Below are positions 9,318 through 18,692 of a DNA stretch of 64,000 bases, piece after piece. The translations under genes were made by a program, and so were the position numbers. Origin of the DNA: Marinobacter sp. HL-58 (GTDB taxonomy: Bacteria > Pseudomonadota > Gammaproteobacteria > Pseudomonadales > Oleiphilaceae). Within the stretch, counting starts at the first letter, position 1; each line of letters opens with the position of its first letter. The stretch covers positions 124,001 through 188,000 of the forward strand of contig NZ_LIHP01000016.1 in assembly GCF_001314605.1 (NCBI RefSeq), in the 5' to 3' direction. Under the pieces are notes generated by a model. The model searched no databases, had not been told where the DNA came from, and was given only the letters and a program-made list of their open reading frames with translations.

Positions 9318-10118
9318 ATGTTTTTCATGGTTTCAGTTTCTCGAAAGCTTGCGGCGCCAGCCGTGTTACTGCTGTTGATGTCCGGTTGTACTGCAGATCG
9401 CTATTTCATGGTGGAGAAAGAGGACCTCGAGGCCCTCAACACTTCGGTGGTCAACCAGGGCGACCAGGTCGCCAGCCTGGAGAACCGCGCTGACGAGGGG
9501 TTTCAGGCGCTTACCCGCCACAACGAAGAATCCACCAGAACCATTCTGCAGGCCATTTCTGAACAGGTTGAAAAACCCACTTGCCCACCCGCTCCCGAAG
9601 AACCTGTCTGCACGATTCAAAACCAGAGTGAAGGTGACGATGGCAGGGCAGACAGGCTCAGGGGCAAGGTCATTGTCGGTGAACTCGAAAAATTCTACCT
9701 CGTTGGCGCCGAGCTGGTATACGACGCACGCATTGACAGCGGTGCCGAAACCTCGTCACTGGACGCCCGGAACATCAAACGGTTTGAAAGGGATGGCAAC
9801 AACTGGGTCAGATTCGATGTACCGGTTCCGGACTCAGACGATTTCATGACGCTGGAAAGAGAAGTTGCCCGCCGCGTCAAAATCATTCAGTCCAGCACCG
9901 ACGAAAGCGAGCGCCGGGTGGTTGTCGAGCTTCAGTTCATGATTGGCAATCACCAGCAACAGGCAGAATTCACCCTGACAGACCGGAGCCATCTATCCCA
10001 TCGCGTATTGGTGGGGCGAAACATTCTGAGGGACGTTATGCTGATCGATGTCGGCAAGGAGTTTGCCACAGAGCTGCCAAGCTCACGCCCTGACGGAGAC
10101 AATGGGGACGAATCGTGA
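9318..10118 (+). CDS. Retropepsin-like aspartic protease lipoprotein (DUF785 / 'ATP-dependent zinc protease' family)
   Basis: A 266-residue lipoprotein: a hydrophobic signal ending in the lipobox MSGC, a short coiled-coil region (about residues 35-85), then a retropepsin-like domain (about 120-250). That domain has the catalytic triad motif DSGAETSS and the later VLVGRNILRD segment typical of this fold. Databases often call the family ATP-dependent zinc protease or RimB-like, but what is visible is an aspartic-protease core and no zinc motif. GAGG seven bases before the ATG supports this start. It is the first gene of a cassette; the next gene starts within its stop codon (GTGA). Function in the cassette is inferred, perhaps processing a ligated peptide or glutamate tag. 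Confidence 0.82.
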   Translation: MFFMVSVSRKLAAPAVLLLLMSGCTADRYFMVEKEDLEALNTSVVNQGDQVASLENRADEGFQALTRHNEESTRTILQAISEQVEKPTCPPAPEEPVCTIQNQSEGDDGRADRLRGKVIVGELEKFYLVGAELVYDARIDSGAETSSLDARNIKRFERDGNNWVRFDVPVPDSDDFMTLEREVARRVKIIQSSTDESERRVVVELQFMIGNHQQQAEFTLTDRSHLSHRVLVGRNILRDVMLIDVGKEFATELPSSRPDGDNGDES

Positions 10119-11632
10119 CGGCCCGCTCCCGCATTCCCTTCTACTTTGCGATTCTTTTACTGATAGCTGCCGGTATTTCGGTGGCTGTCTGGCGTCATGT
10201 GGAGCTGGGTATTCCCTGGTTCACCGGAGAGCAACAGCCGGTCTGGATGGTGGAAGCCCGGATTGATTTCGAGGGTACCGGTGAACCGGTGCTTGCCAGT
10301 ATGAATATCCCTGACCAGCCCCCGGGGTTCCGCATTATTTCTGAACAGGCTGCCTCCCCGGGTTATGGCTTCTCCATTGTGGAAGACTCCGGTGACCGCC
10401 GGGCTGAATGGTCAAAACGGGATGTCAACGGTACCCAGACATTGTATTTCAAGGTACAGCTGGTGCCGGACGGACAGGCTCAGACCATTGAACCCGAGCG
10501 ACGCCCGAAACCCGAGCCGGTATTCTGGGAGGAGCCCCAGGCCACTGCCGTTGAAGAACTTCTTCAACAGGCTGCGGCAAAATCCAGCACACCGGAAAGC
10601 TTGACCCGCGAACTGATCAAGCTGCTGCGGCCGGATAGCCGCGCACAGAACACCACTCTGCTCGTTTCCAACGCAAACTACATCGAACTGCTTAACCAGA
10701 TGCTGAACCACGCCGGTATTCCGGCCCGCACGGCGGACGGCCTGGCACTTGAGGATGCAAGGCGTCAGCAACAGCTCCGTCCCTTCCTTCAGATCTATGA
10801 TGGCGCCCGGTGGCTGACATTCGATCCCCGTACGGCAGAACAGGGGCTCCCGGAAGACGTTCTGCTATGGCGCCAGGAGTCGGTTTCATTGCTTGATGTG
10901 GTCGGTGGTGATGACTCGGAAGTGAGCTTCTCTATGCTCAGGCAAACGGTGCCAGCGCTGCAACTGGCGCAGGCCCAGTCCTCCGACAACGGCCTCGGTT
11001 TTCTGAGCCTCTATCAGCTCCCTATTGAAGAACAGGGCATGTTCAGGATGCTTCTGTTACTGCCACTCGGCGCGCTCGTTGTTGCACTGATGCGGATTGT
11101 GGTGGGCATCAAGACCTCCGGAACCTTCATGCCGATTCTGATCGCCGTGGCATTTGTGCAGACCACACTGGTGCCGGGATTGATCGCGTTTATTTCTGTG
11201 GTTGCCATCGGGTTGCTGATGCGCAGTTACCTGTCCAGCCTCAACCTGTTGCTGGTATCCCGGATATCGGCGCTCATCATTCTGGTGATCTTTATAACCG
11301 CTGGTCTGAGCATTGCCGGCTATCAGATGGGCTTTAATACCGGTATGACAGTGACGTTCTTCCCCATGGTCATCATCGCCTGGACTATCGAGCGCATGTC
11401 CATTCTCTGGGAGGAAGAAGGGCCGCGGGAGGTCTTTGTTCAGGGCGCCGGCAGCCTGTTCGTCGCTGTGTGCGCTTTTCTACTGATGAGTACGCCGCTG
11501 GCCAGCCATCTGACTTTCAACTTCCCGGAGCTGCATCTTGTGGTGCTGGGGCTGATCCTGCTGATGGGCCAGTATACCGGCTACAAGCTGTCTGAACTGC
11601 GCCGGTTCAATCCCATGAAGGTCTACGACTGA
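10115..11632 (+). CDS. Inactive transglutaminase fused to a seven-TM domain
   Basis: A 505-residue membrane protein. An N-terminal transmembrane segment (about residues 7-24) is followed by an extracytoplasmic region with a transglutaminase-like fold (about 150-260) in which I see no Cys in the catalytic position. The C-terminal half (about 310-495) contains around seven hydrophobic helices. This architecture is known from conserved gammaproteobacterial clusters with RimK-like ligases. The GTG start overlaps the upstream stop codon by four bases, and its own stop shares one base with the next ATG, so the three proteins are probably made in fixed ratio. The role may be to bind or transport a peptide-like product of the ligase; that is inference from context. 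Confidence 0.85.
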   Translation: MTARSRIPFYFAILLLIAAGISVAVWRHVELGIPWFTGEQQPVWMVEARIDFEGTGEPVLASMNIPDQPPGFRIISEQAASPGYGFSIVEDSGDRRAEWSKRDVNGTQTLYFKVQLVPDGQAQTIEPERRPKPEPVFWEEPQATAVEELLQQAAAKSSTPESLTRELIKLLRPDSRAQNTTLLVSNANYIELLNQMLNHAGIPARTADGLALEDARRQQQLRPFLQIYDGARWLTFDPRTAEQGLPEDVLLWRQESVSLLDVVGGDDSEVSFSMLRQTVPALQLAQAQSSDNGLGFLSLYQLPIEEQGMFRMLLLLPLGALVVALMRIVVGIKTSGTFMPILIAVAFVQTTLVPGLIAFISVVAIGLLMRSYLSSLNLLLVSRISALIILVIFITAGLSIAGYQMGFNTGMTVTFFPMVIIAWTIERMSILWEEEGPREVFVQGAGSLFVAVCAFLLMSTPLASHLTFNFPELHLVVLGLILLMGQYTGYKLSELRRFNPMKVYD

Positions 11633-12582
11633 TGGGCTGGATATCGCCCTGGAAGCTTAATCGGCTGGGAATGCTGAACATGAACCGGCGCAATGTGGAC
11701 TACATTGCCCGGTACAACAGCCGCGTCTCCTATCCCCTGGTGGATAACAAGCTGAAAACCAAGCTGGCCGTCGCCGAATACGATGTCCGCACGCCCAAGC
11801 TGTTACAGGTTGTGCGCCAACAACACGAGATTTCCCGTTTCCGCCAGATGGCCGAGGATCTCAAGGGCTTTGCCATCAAACCCGCCAAGGGCTCTGGTGG
11901 CAAAGGCATTACCGTCATAACGGGGCGGGACGGAGACGACTACATCAAGGCGTCGGGCGCCCGGGTGTCGGTTCCCTACCTTGAGCGGCACCTGTCGAAC
12001 ATTCTCGCCGGCCTCTATTCCCTCGCCGGGACCCCGGACGTAGCCATCGTTGAAGATCTTGTGGAGTCTATTCCCGAGTTGGCCAGGTATTCCTTCCAGG
12101 GTGTGCCCGACATACGCATTGTGGTGTTTCAGGGCTATCCGGTTATGGCCATGCTGCGCCTGGCAACCACGGCTTCTGACGGCAAGGCAAACCTGCACCA
12201 GGGTGCCGTGGGTGTCGGGCTTAATATTGCCAACGGCCACAGCCTGAATGCAGTGCAGTTCAACCGCCCCATCTCATTACATCCGGATACCGGTCTGGCA
12301 CTGGAGAACATCGCCATTGATGACTGGCAGGAAATGCTGGTAATGGCCTCGCGGTGTTACGAAGCCACCGGCCTGGGGTATATGGGAGTGGACCTGGTTG
12401 TTGATGTGGACGACGGCCCCCTGTTGCTTGAGCTGAATGCCCGCCCCGGCCTGGCCATCCAGATGGCCAATGGTCGCGGACTGTTACCACGCCTCAGGCA
12501 GATTGAAGCCCTTCGCAAGCCACATTTCACGCCGGAAGACCGGGCCGCCTACGCCATGGAAACCTTCACCTCGAAAACCTGA
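11632..12582 (+). CDS. RimK-like ATP-grasp ligase (alpha-L-glutamate ligase-like)
   Basis: A 316-residue ATP-grasp enzyme. The nucleotide-binding loop KPAKGSGGKGITVI lies at about residues 83-96, and metal-binding acidic residues appear in DLVVDVDDGPLLLELNARPG near 260-280. Family members join glutamate or other amino acids to a carboxylate through an acyl-phosphate. The protein is cytoplasmic, while its two partners are exported or membrane-bound, so a product passed across the membrane is plausible. Its ATG overlaps the preceding stop by one base (TGATG). A strong bidirectional terminator follows. The acceptor substrate is unknown; ribosomal protein S6 modification is not implied by this context. 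Confidence 0.87.
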   Translation: MGWISPWKLNRLGMLNMNRRNVDYIARYNSRVSYPLVDNKLKTKLAVAEYDVRTPKLLQVVRQQHEISRFRQMAEDLKGFAIKPAKGSGGKGITVITGRDGDDYIKASGARVSVPYLERHLSNILAGLYSLAGTPDVAIVEDLVESIPELARYSFQGVPDIRIVVFQGYPVMAMLRLATTASDGKANLHQGAVGVGLNIANGHSLNAVQFNRPISLHPDTGLALENIAIDDWQEMLVMASRCYEATGLGYMGVDLVVDVDDGPLLLELNARPGLAIQMANGRGLLPRLRQIEALRKPHFTPEDRAAYAMETFTSKT

Positions 12583-12598
12583 ACCATCCTCGCAGGCA

Positions 12599-12634
12599 CA
12601 AAAAAACCGGGGTGAACCCAACCCCGGTTTTTTT
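12599..12634. terminator. Bidirectional intrinsic terminator
   Basis: A 10-bp perfect stem (AAACCGGGGT / ACCCCGGTTT) has A residues before and T residues after, so it can end both the ATP-grasp cassette on the plus strand and the BCCT gene on the minus strand. Confidence 0.92.
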
Positions 12635-12653
12635 CAGACTGCGTTTGCTCTTG

Positions 12654-14243
12654 TCAGAGTTTGCCTTCCGCAAGCAACAGTTGGCGCTCATGGGAGAGAC
12701 CTTTCAGAAGCCCCCATGTCATGATCAGCAACACCACCGTAAACGGCAGGCCAGCGGTGATCGCGACTGCCTGAATGGCGCCCAGTGCATCTTCACCGCC
12801 GCCAAAGATCAACGCAGCCGCAATAGCACCCTCCATGACCACCCAGAACACACGCTGTGCAGTGGGTGCATCGGTTTTACCGCCAGCGGTGATGCTGTCG
12901 ACAACCAGTGAGCCGGAATCGGAAGAGGTCACGAAGAACACCAGAACCAGCACGATACCCACAAACGATACGATCTCAGTGAGCGGCAGGTTGGCGAACA
13001 TCTGGAACATCGCCAGGGGAACCTCAGTCAGGCCATCTTCAGCCAGTGCACCGATGCCCTGCTTGATCTGCTCAAGTGCAGAACCCCCGAATGAGCTCAT
13101 CCAGACCACAGTAATAACCGTCGGCACAATCAGTACTGCAGTCACGAATTCACGAACGGTACGGCCACGGGATACGCGCGCAATGAACATGCCTACGAAC
13201 GGTGACCAGGAAATCCACCAGGCCCAGTAGAAGACGGTCCAGCCGTGGAACCATGCTTCGTCATCGCGGCCAAACGGGTTACTCAGCGGCACCGCATTGG
13301 CAACGTAGCTGGAGGATGTAACCCAGAGCGTTTCGAGGATCGCCATGGTCGGGCCGGCAAAGATAACAAAGAGCAGCAGGATGGCCGCCAACCCCATGTT
13401 GAAATTACTGAGAACTTTTACACCGCCGTCGAGGCCCCGCAGTACCGAAATCAGCGCAAGCGCCGTTACACCGGTGATAATCGCCATCTGCACGTTTATG
13501 CCCGACGATACCCCGAACAGGTAATCCAGGCCGGATGCGGCCTGCTGGGCACCGAAACCGAGGGAGGTGGCAAGGCCGAAAATCGTCGCCACGACTGCCA
13601 GAATATCGATGATGTGCCCGGGCCACCCCCATACGCGGTCTTTAAGCAGCGGGAAAAAGGCCGAGCGCATGGTCAGAGGCATGTTCTTGTTGTAGGCAAA
13701 GAACGCCAGCGAAAGCGCCACAATGGCGTAGATGGCCCATGGATGCAGGCCCCAGTGATACATGGTGGCACCCATAGCCAGCTTTGCAGCTTCCGGGGTT
13801 TCGGCTTCAACTCCCAGGGGGGTTTCATACCAACCCGTGTAATAGGCCACAGGCTCGGCGACAGCCCAGAACATCAGGCCGATGCCCATGCCGGCAGCAA
13901 AGAGCATGGAAAACCATGACAGCGTCGAAAAGTCAGGTTTGGCGTCCATCCCGCCGATGCGGATTTTGCCAACCGGCAGGAAAATCAGAGCGAGGGACAC
14001 CACCACAAAGATGTTGGCACTCACCAGGAAGAACCAGTCAAACTGACCGATTGTCCACCACTTGGCACCGTCAAGAAGCTCCTTTGCCTCTCCCGGGAAG
14101 ATCAGCGTTCCAACTACAAACGCAACGACCAGTACTGCCGTGATCGGGAATACTGGCGCATGCAGGTCGAGACCGAAAGGATTTATATTATCCTGGCCCG
14201 CGACGTAATCCGTCTGGTATTCGTCTTTTACAACGTCGCCCAC
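12654..14243 (-). CDS. BCCT family betaine/carnitine/choline transporter
   Basis: A 529-residue inner-membrane protein with about twelve hydrophobic helices. The family signature appears in GMGIGLMFWAVAEP and in YWAWWISWSPFVGMFIARVS, and the Trp-rich binding region is intact. BCCT carriers take up quaternary ammonium compounds such as glycine betaine or choline using sodium or proton gradients, usually for osmoprotection. The start is GTG at 14243, preceded by AGGAGG eight bases upstream. There is no long C-terminal cytoplasmic extension of the kind used for osmosensing in BetP. No betaine synthesis genes are adjacent. The 244-base gap to the divergent gene at 14488 shows no clear motif. Confidence 0.92.
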   Translation of the reverse strand: MGDVVKDEYQTDYVAGQDNINPFGLDLHAPVFPITAVLVVAFVVGTLIFPGEAKELLDGAKWWTIGQFDWFFLVSANIFVVVSLALIFLPVGKIRIGGMDAKPDFSTLSWFSMLFAAGMGIGLMFWAVAEPVAYYTGWYETPLGVEAETPEAAKLAMGATMYHWGLHPWAIYAIVALSLAFFAYNKNMPLTMRSAFFPLLKDRVWGWPGHIIDILAVVATIFGLATSLGFGAQQAASGLDYLFGVSSGINVQMAIITGVTALALISVLRGLDGGVKVLSNFNMGLAAILLLFVIFAGPTMAILETLWVTSSSYVANAVPLSNPFGRDDEAWFHGWTVFYWAWWISWSPFVGMFIARVSRGRTVREFVTAVLIVPTVITVVWMSSFGGSALEQIKQGIGALAEDGLTEVPLAMFQMFANLPLTEIVSFVGIVLVLVFFVTSSDSGSLVVDSITAGGKTDAPTAQRVFWVVMEGAIAAALIFGGGEDALGAIQAVAITAGLPFTVVLLIMTWGLLKGLSHERQLLLAEGKL

Positions 14244-14487
14244 GTATTGAGCCTCCTGTCTGGGTAAGTCTTTTTGGTATTCGGATGCAAAGGTTACAAG
14301 ATTGACATCTTATTGCTTTGAGCTCAAAACATCAAAGAACGCATACCTACGCCCTGAATCAAAGCTTAGACCAATATTCAGATGTCCGGAAAAATCAAAT
14401 GAACCAAACTCACGCCGGAGCACGTATCGCAAGGGCCATTCCTGATAGTATTCAACACACCTGAAGCCCTTCTGTGCAGAGGATCCA

Positions 14488-16134
14488 ATGGCAAGAACCA
14501 GAACCATTCCTTTTCGTTATACCGCCTACGTACTGAGCATTGCCGGCTTTCTGCTGTCCCTGCCGGCAGGTTTTGCGCTGCAGGGCTGGTATTCCGCACT
14601 GCCATTTGTTTTCGGCGCTCTCGTCATACTGGGAACCCTGGATCTGTTACAGCGCAAACGAACTGTCAGCCGCAACTACCCGATCCTTGCCCACTTCCGA
14701 TATTTCCTCGAATCCATCGGCCCGGAAATGAGGCAGTACTTCATCCAGTCCGACACTGAAGAGCGACCCTTTTCGCGGGAACAGCGCACAATCGTCTACC
14801 AGCGCGCCAAAAACGTGCTCGACAAGCGGCCTTTCGGCTCCCAACTGGGCATGTATGACGAGGGCTTCGAATGGATCAATCATTCGATGAGGCCTGTGAA
14901 CCTTACCGACCCCGACTTCCGCATCGTTATTGGCAAACGCTGCGCCAGGCCCTACAGCGCCAGCGTTTTCAATATCTCTGCCATGAGCTTTGGCGCGTTG
15001 TCTGGCAACGCCATTCTGAGCCTTAACACCGGCGCAAAAATGGGTGGCTTCTATCATGACACCGGAGAGGGCTCCATCTCCCGCTATCACCGGGAACCGG
15101 GTGGTGACCTGGTCTGGGAAATCGGCTCAGGCTACTTTGGCTGCCGCCACAAGGATGGTTCCTTCAATGAGGAAATGTTCGTTCGCAATGCCACAATCGA
15201 CCAGGTCAAGATGATAGAGGTCAAACTGTCCCAGGGTGCCAAACCCGGCCACGGTGGCATACTTCCCGGCGCCAAAGTGACACCGGAAATCGCCGAAGCA
15301 AGGGGTGTGGAGCCCGGTGAGGATGTTGTATCACCAGCCAGCCATTCAGCGTTTTCCACCCCGGTGGAACTGCTGGAATTCCTGGACCGGTTACGCGAGC
15401 TGTCTGGCGGCAAGCCAGTGGGGTTCAAGCTGGCTATCGGCCACCCCTGGGAATGGTTTGCAATCGTCAAGGCCATGCTGACAACGGGCAGGAAGCCTGA
15501 CTTTATTGTTGTGGATGGCGGTGAAGGCGGCACCGGGGCGGCTCCCCTGGAGTTTATAAACCGGCTGGGAACACCGATGACAGAAGCCCTGCTGCTGGTT
15601 CATAACACCCTGGTGGGGACCAACCTGCGGGAAGACATCGCCATCGGCGCTGCTGGCAAGATCACCTCGGCATTCAATATCGCCAGGACCCTGGCACTCG
15701 GAGCGGACTGGTGTAACGCAGCCCGCGGTTACATGTTTTCACTGGGCTGTATTCAGGCCCTGAACTGCCATACCGGCAAGTGCCCCAGCGGGGTCGCCAC
15801 CCAGGATCCGGGACGTAGCCAGAAGCTTGATGTGGGCGACAAAAGCCAGCGGGTTTACAATTACCACAGGAATACCCTGGAGGCGTTAATGAACCTGCTC
15901 GGCGCCTCGGGGCTCAGGCACCCGTCCGAACTGGGGCCGGAGCACATTATCCGTCGCACCGCGCGAACCGAAATTCACTCCTACATGGACCTGTTTCCGT
16001 TCCTGCAACCCGGGGCACTGCTCGAGGGGAAAACCGGCGAGCGGGTATTCGATATCTACTGGGCGGATGCAGATCCGGACAGCTTCGAGCCACCGGAATT
16101 TATTCGTCAGCTTCGGGAAACCAAACTGAAATAG
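14488..16134 (+). CDS. FMN-binding glutamate synthase family protein
   Basis: A 548-residue protein with one or two N-terminal transmembrane helices (about residues 10-50), then a glutamate-synthase central/FMN domain (about 90-520). FMN-barrel motifs are visible in [13 protein letters not shown] and [16 protein letters not shown]. The cysteine cluster [15 protein letters not shown] matches the 3Fe-4S binding region of GltB. There is no amidotransferase domain, so it is not a classical glutamate synthase; related stand-alone proteins are of uncertain substrate. GAGG ahead of the ATG supports the start. It is transcribed alone, ahead of tRNA-Pro. Confidence 0.88.
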   Translation: MARTRTIPFRYTAYVLSIAGFLLSLPAGFALQGWYSALPFVFGALVILGTLDLLQRKRTVSRNYPILAHFRYFLESIGPEMRQYFIQSDTEERPFSREQRTIVYQRAKNVLDKRPFGSQLGMYDEGFEWINHSMRPVNLTDPDFRIVIGKRCARPYSASVFNISAMSFGALSGNAILSLNTGAKMGGFYHDTGEGSISRYHREPGGDLVWEIGSGYFGCRHKDGSFNEEMFVRNATIDQVKMIEVKLSQGAKPGHGGILPGAKVTPEIAEARGVEPGEDVVSPASHSAFSTPVELLEFLDRLRELSGGKPVGFKLAIGHPWEWFAIVKAMLTTGRKPDFIVVDGGEGGTGAAPLEFINRLGTPMTEALLLVHNTLVGTNLREDIAIGAAGKITSAFNIARTLALGADWCNAARGYMFSLGCIQALNCHTGKCPSGVATQDPGRSQKLDVGDKSQRVYNYHRNTLEALMNLLGASGLRHPSELGPEHIIRRTARTEIHSYMDLFPFLQPGALLEGKTGERVFDIYWADADPDSFEPPEFIRQLRETKLK

Positions 16135-16161
16135 AAATACCCCGGAATTGCCGAAAGCATG

Positions 16162-16190
16162 TTTATTTTTTGCAAAGGCTGGTGTAGACT
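16162..16190 (+). promoter_or_regulatory. Putative promoter of tRNA-Pro
   Basis: TTTATT, a 17-bp spacer and TAGACT, followed by a GC-rich stretch, lie about 57 bases upstream of the mature tRNA. The -35 element is weak, but the spacing and GC-rich discriminator fit a stable-RNA promoter. Confidence 0.45.
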
Positions 16191-16246
16191 TCGCTCCCGC
16201 TAAGCCACTGAGATTTATCTCAAGTTTCTCTGGCCAATGGCAGTAT

Positions 16247-16323
16247 CGGGGCGTAGCGCAGCTTGGTAGCGCATCTGCATGGGGTGCAGAGGGTCGCAGG
16301 TTCAAATCCTGCCGTCCCGACCA
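16247..16323 (+). tRNA. tRNA-Pro (anticodon GGG)
   Basis: A 77-nt cloverleaf with acceptor stem CGGGGCG / CGTCCCG (one G-U pair) and encoded CCA. The anticodon stem TCTGC / GCAGA encloses the loop ATGGGGT, giving anticodon GGG for CCC/CCU codons. The T arm GCAGG-TTCAAAT-CCTGC is perfect. It is followed by its own terminator. Confidence 0.97.
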
Positions 16324-16331
16324 TATTCCCT

Positions 16332-16371
16332 ACAACAAAGCCCGGGCCGAAAGGTCCGGGCTTTGTTGTTT
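16332..16371 (+). terminator. Intrinsic terminator after tRNA-Pro
   Basis: A long stem (AACAAAGCCCGGGCC with GGTCCGGGCTTTGTT, one G-U pair) is capped by a GAAA tetraloop. The T-rich arm CTTTGTTGTTT follows. The symmetric arms mean it may also stop the eutBC transcript arriving from the other side. Confidence 0.85.
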
Positions 16372-16442
16372 CTGTTATGTTTTGCTGACCTCACTCGTAT
16401 CGGATGCGCCCCGGATTCAAACATTCTGGAGGTGCCGATACA

Positions 16443-17273
16443 TTATGATTTCGTCAGAAAATTCCCGGTATCCCCGGCCCTGCCGATCACAAGCTCTCCG
16501 GTACGATCTTTGAGTGCCACACCGGAGGTTCCCAGGCGCGCTGCCTCATCCATCAGGTAAAGCAGGCGCTCACTGGCATGCTCAACACTCAGCCCAGCGG
16601 GCCTCACGTTCGAGATACAGTTCCTGCGGGCGTCACTCAGGCCCTGTTCTGGGCCCCAGGTCAGGTAGATTCCCAGGCTGTCTGGCGAACTGAGCCCCGG
16701 GCGCTCCCCAATCATGATTATGACCATTCTGGCGCCGAGGGATTCGCCAATCTGGTCTCCTATCGCAACCCGGCCCTGTTCAACAATGCTCAGGGGTGCA
16801 AGGCGCCAGGCCTTCTTCCGATCAGCCAGGTCCGAGAGCAACCGGTTGATCATCGGTACCGCGTTATTCTGGATGGCGATGGCCGACAGTCCATCAGCAA
16901 TCACGATTGCCGCGTCGAAGGGATCCCCGTTGCTGCCACGGTTGTCGGCCAACAGGGCTTCTGAATCCGGGGATAGAATGCGCCCGAGATCGGGTCTTTG
17001 CAGGTAAGTCAGGCGGTCTTCCGCCCGGCTTTTGAGCAGCAGGGGGGATTGGGTAGGCAAGGCCGCCGCTGAGCCTTCCAGATCACGCACCAGGCGGTCC
17101 ACATCAAGCGGAAAGTGCACGGCGTCTCTGGCCCGGGCATGGGCCAGCTGGAATTTCAGCAGCTCGCCGGTGGGCAGGCTGACACCGGCCCTGCCCTGGC
17201 CAATCCTGGCGTCGGTGAACTGGCGCAGGACCCGCCAGACGTTCTCCGTAACTAGAGATGGGCGCTTACTCAT
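16443..17273 (-). CDS. eutC: Ethanolamine ammonia-lyase, small subunit
   Basis: A 276-residue EutC. With EutB it forms the adenosylcobalamin-dependent enzyme that converts ethanolamine to acetaldehyde and ammonia. Recognisable segments are TDARIGQGRAG near the N-terminus, VIADGLSA, GERPGLSSPDSLGIYLTW and the C-terminal RNCISNVRPAGL. It starts 8 bases inside the end of eutB, which indicates translational coupling. No N-terminal microcompartment-targeting extension is evident, and no shell, EutA or aldehyde dehydrogenase genes are nearby. Confidence 0.95.
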   Translation of the reverse strand: MSKRPSLVTENVWRVLRQFTDARIGQGRAGVSLPTGELLKFQLAHARARDAVHFPLDVDRLVRDLEGSAAALPTQSPLLLKSRAEDRLTYLQRPDLGRILSPDSEALLADNRGSNGDPFDAAIVIADGLSAIAIQNNAVPMINRLLSDLADRKKAWRLAPLSIVEQGRVAIGDQIGESLGARMVIIMIGERPGLSSPDSLGIYLTWGPEQGLSDARRNCISNVRPAGLSVEHASERLLYLMDEAARLGTSGVALKDRTGELVIGRAGDTGNFLTKS

Positions 17274-18678
17274 GGCCTTTTCCCTGTGTCAGGGCTTTCA
17301 GTGGTCCTCTGAACAGCTCCGGTAACTCACGGCCTGGCTCTGCGCGGGACACATCCTCAAAGATTCTGGTGCGGGCAAGCCACTCTCCAAATTCAGGAGC
17401 GGGCTCAAGGCCAAGAACCCGCCTGGCATAGAGCGCATCGTGAAAGGACGTTGTCTGGTAGTTCAGCATGATGTCGTCAGAGCCGGGAATACCCATGATG
17501 AAATTGCATCCGGCCACTCCCAGCAGGGTAAGCAGGTTATCCATATCATTCTGGTCGGCTTCCGCGTGGTTGGTGTAACAGATATCACACCCCATGGGGA
17601 CGCCGAGCAGTTTGCCGCAAAAATGGTCCTCCAGCCCTGCCCGGGTGATTTCCTTGCCGTCAAACAGGTATTCGGGGCCGATGAAGCCGACCACCGTATT
17701 GACCAGCAAAGGATCAAATTGGCGCGCCACGGCATAAGCCCTGGCCTCGCAGGTCTGCTGGTCCAGGCCGTGGTGGGCATTGGCGGACAGGGAGCTGCCC
17801 TGCCCCGTCTCAAAGTACATCACGTTGTTGCCCACCGTACCGCGCTTCAGTGACAGCGCCGCCTCCCTGGCTTCCTGCAGTGTGGCAAGGTTGAACCCGA
17901 AGCTGCTGTTGGTGGCCTCGGTGCCGCCGATGGACTGGAATACCAGGTCCACGGGCGCACCCTGCTCAATGGCCTCCAGGGTATTGGTCACATGGGTAAG
18001 CACGCAGGACTGGGTAGGGATCTCGTATTTGCTGATCACATCGTCCAGCAGGCCGATCAGCCTGACCGCCTGGCTGACGTTATCCGTGGCCGGGTTGATA
18101 CCGATAACCGCATCGCCGTTACCATACAGAAGGCCATCCAGAACACTTGCGGCAATGCCCGACACATCATCAGTGGGATGATTGGGCTGCAGTCGGGTGG
18201 AGAGGTGGCCCGGCAGGCCGATGGTGTTTCGAAATACTGTGATGACATGGCATTTTTTGGCCACCAGGATCAGGTCCTGGTTTCGCATCAGCTTGCTCAC
18301 TGCCGCCACCATTTCCGGTGTCAGGCCACTGCGGAGCCGTTCAAGGCTTTCCGGAGTGGCATGGTCACTCAACAACCAGTTCCGGAAATCTCCCACGGTC
18401 AGGTGGGAGATGGGTGCGAATGCCTTCTTGTCGTGGGTATCCAGGATCAGGCGGGTTATTTCGTCTTCTTCGTAGGGAATCAGCGCCTCGGAAAGAAACT
18501 CCCTGAGTGGCAGCTCGGCCAGGCGCATCTGGGCAACGACGCGCTCCTCCGCCGACCCGGCAATCACACCGGCCAGCCGGTCACCGGAGCGTGCCGGTGT
18601 GGCCTTCGCCAACAGCTCCGCCAGGCACCCGAACTGCCAGGTGCGTGTACCCAGGGTGAACCTGTACCGGTCAGCCAT
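17266..18678 (-). CDS. eutB: Ethanolamine ammonia-lyase, large subunit
   Basis: A 470-residue EutB, close to the usual family length. The TIM-barrel segments LQPNHPTDDVSG, GDAVIGINPATDN, QSIGGTEATNSSFG, ETGQGSSLSANAHHG and MGCDICYTNHAEADQND contain the substrate-binding residues. The enzyme needs adenosylcobalamin and EutC. It lies 14 bases downstream of the VOC gene, so the three genes likely form one unit. I see no cobalamin riboswitch upstream. Ethanolamine from phosphatidylethanolamine would serve as a nitrogen or carbon source; acetaldehyde handling must be encoded elsewhere. Confidence 0.95.
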   Translation of the reverse strand: MADRYRFTLGTRTWQFGCLAELLAKATPARSGDRLAGVIAGSAEERVVAQMRLAELPLREFLSEALIPYEEDEITRLILDTHDKKAFAPISHLTVGDFRNWLLSDHATPESLERLRSGLTPEMVAAVSKLMRNQDLILVAKKCHVITVFRNTIGLPGHLSTRLQPNHPTDDVSGIAASVLDGLLYGNGDAVIGINPATDNVSQAVRLIGLLDDVISKYEIPTQSCVLTHVTNTLEAIEQGAPVDLVFQSIGGTEATNSSFGFNLATLQEAREAALSLKRGTVGNNVMYFETGQGSSLSANAHHGLDQQTCEARAYAVARQFDPLLVNTVVGFIGPEYLFDGKEITRAGLEDHFCGKLLGVPMGCDICYTNHAEADQNDMDNLLTLLGVAGCNFIMGIPGSDDIMLNYQTTSFHDALYARRVLGLEPAPEFGEWLARTRIFEDVSRAEPGRELPELFRGPLKALTQGKGHE

Positions 18679-18692
18679 GTGCTGTCCGGCTG

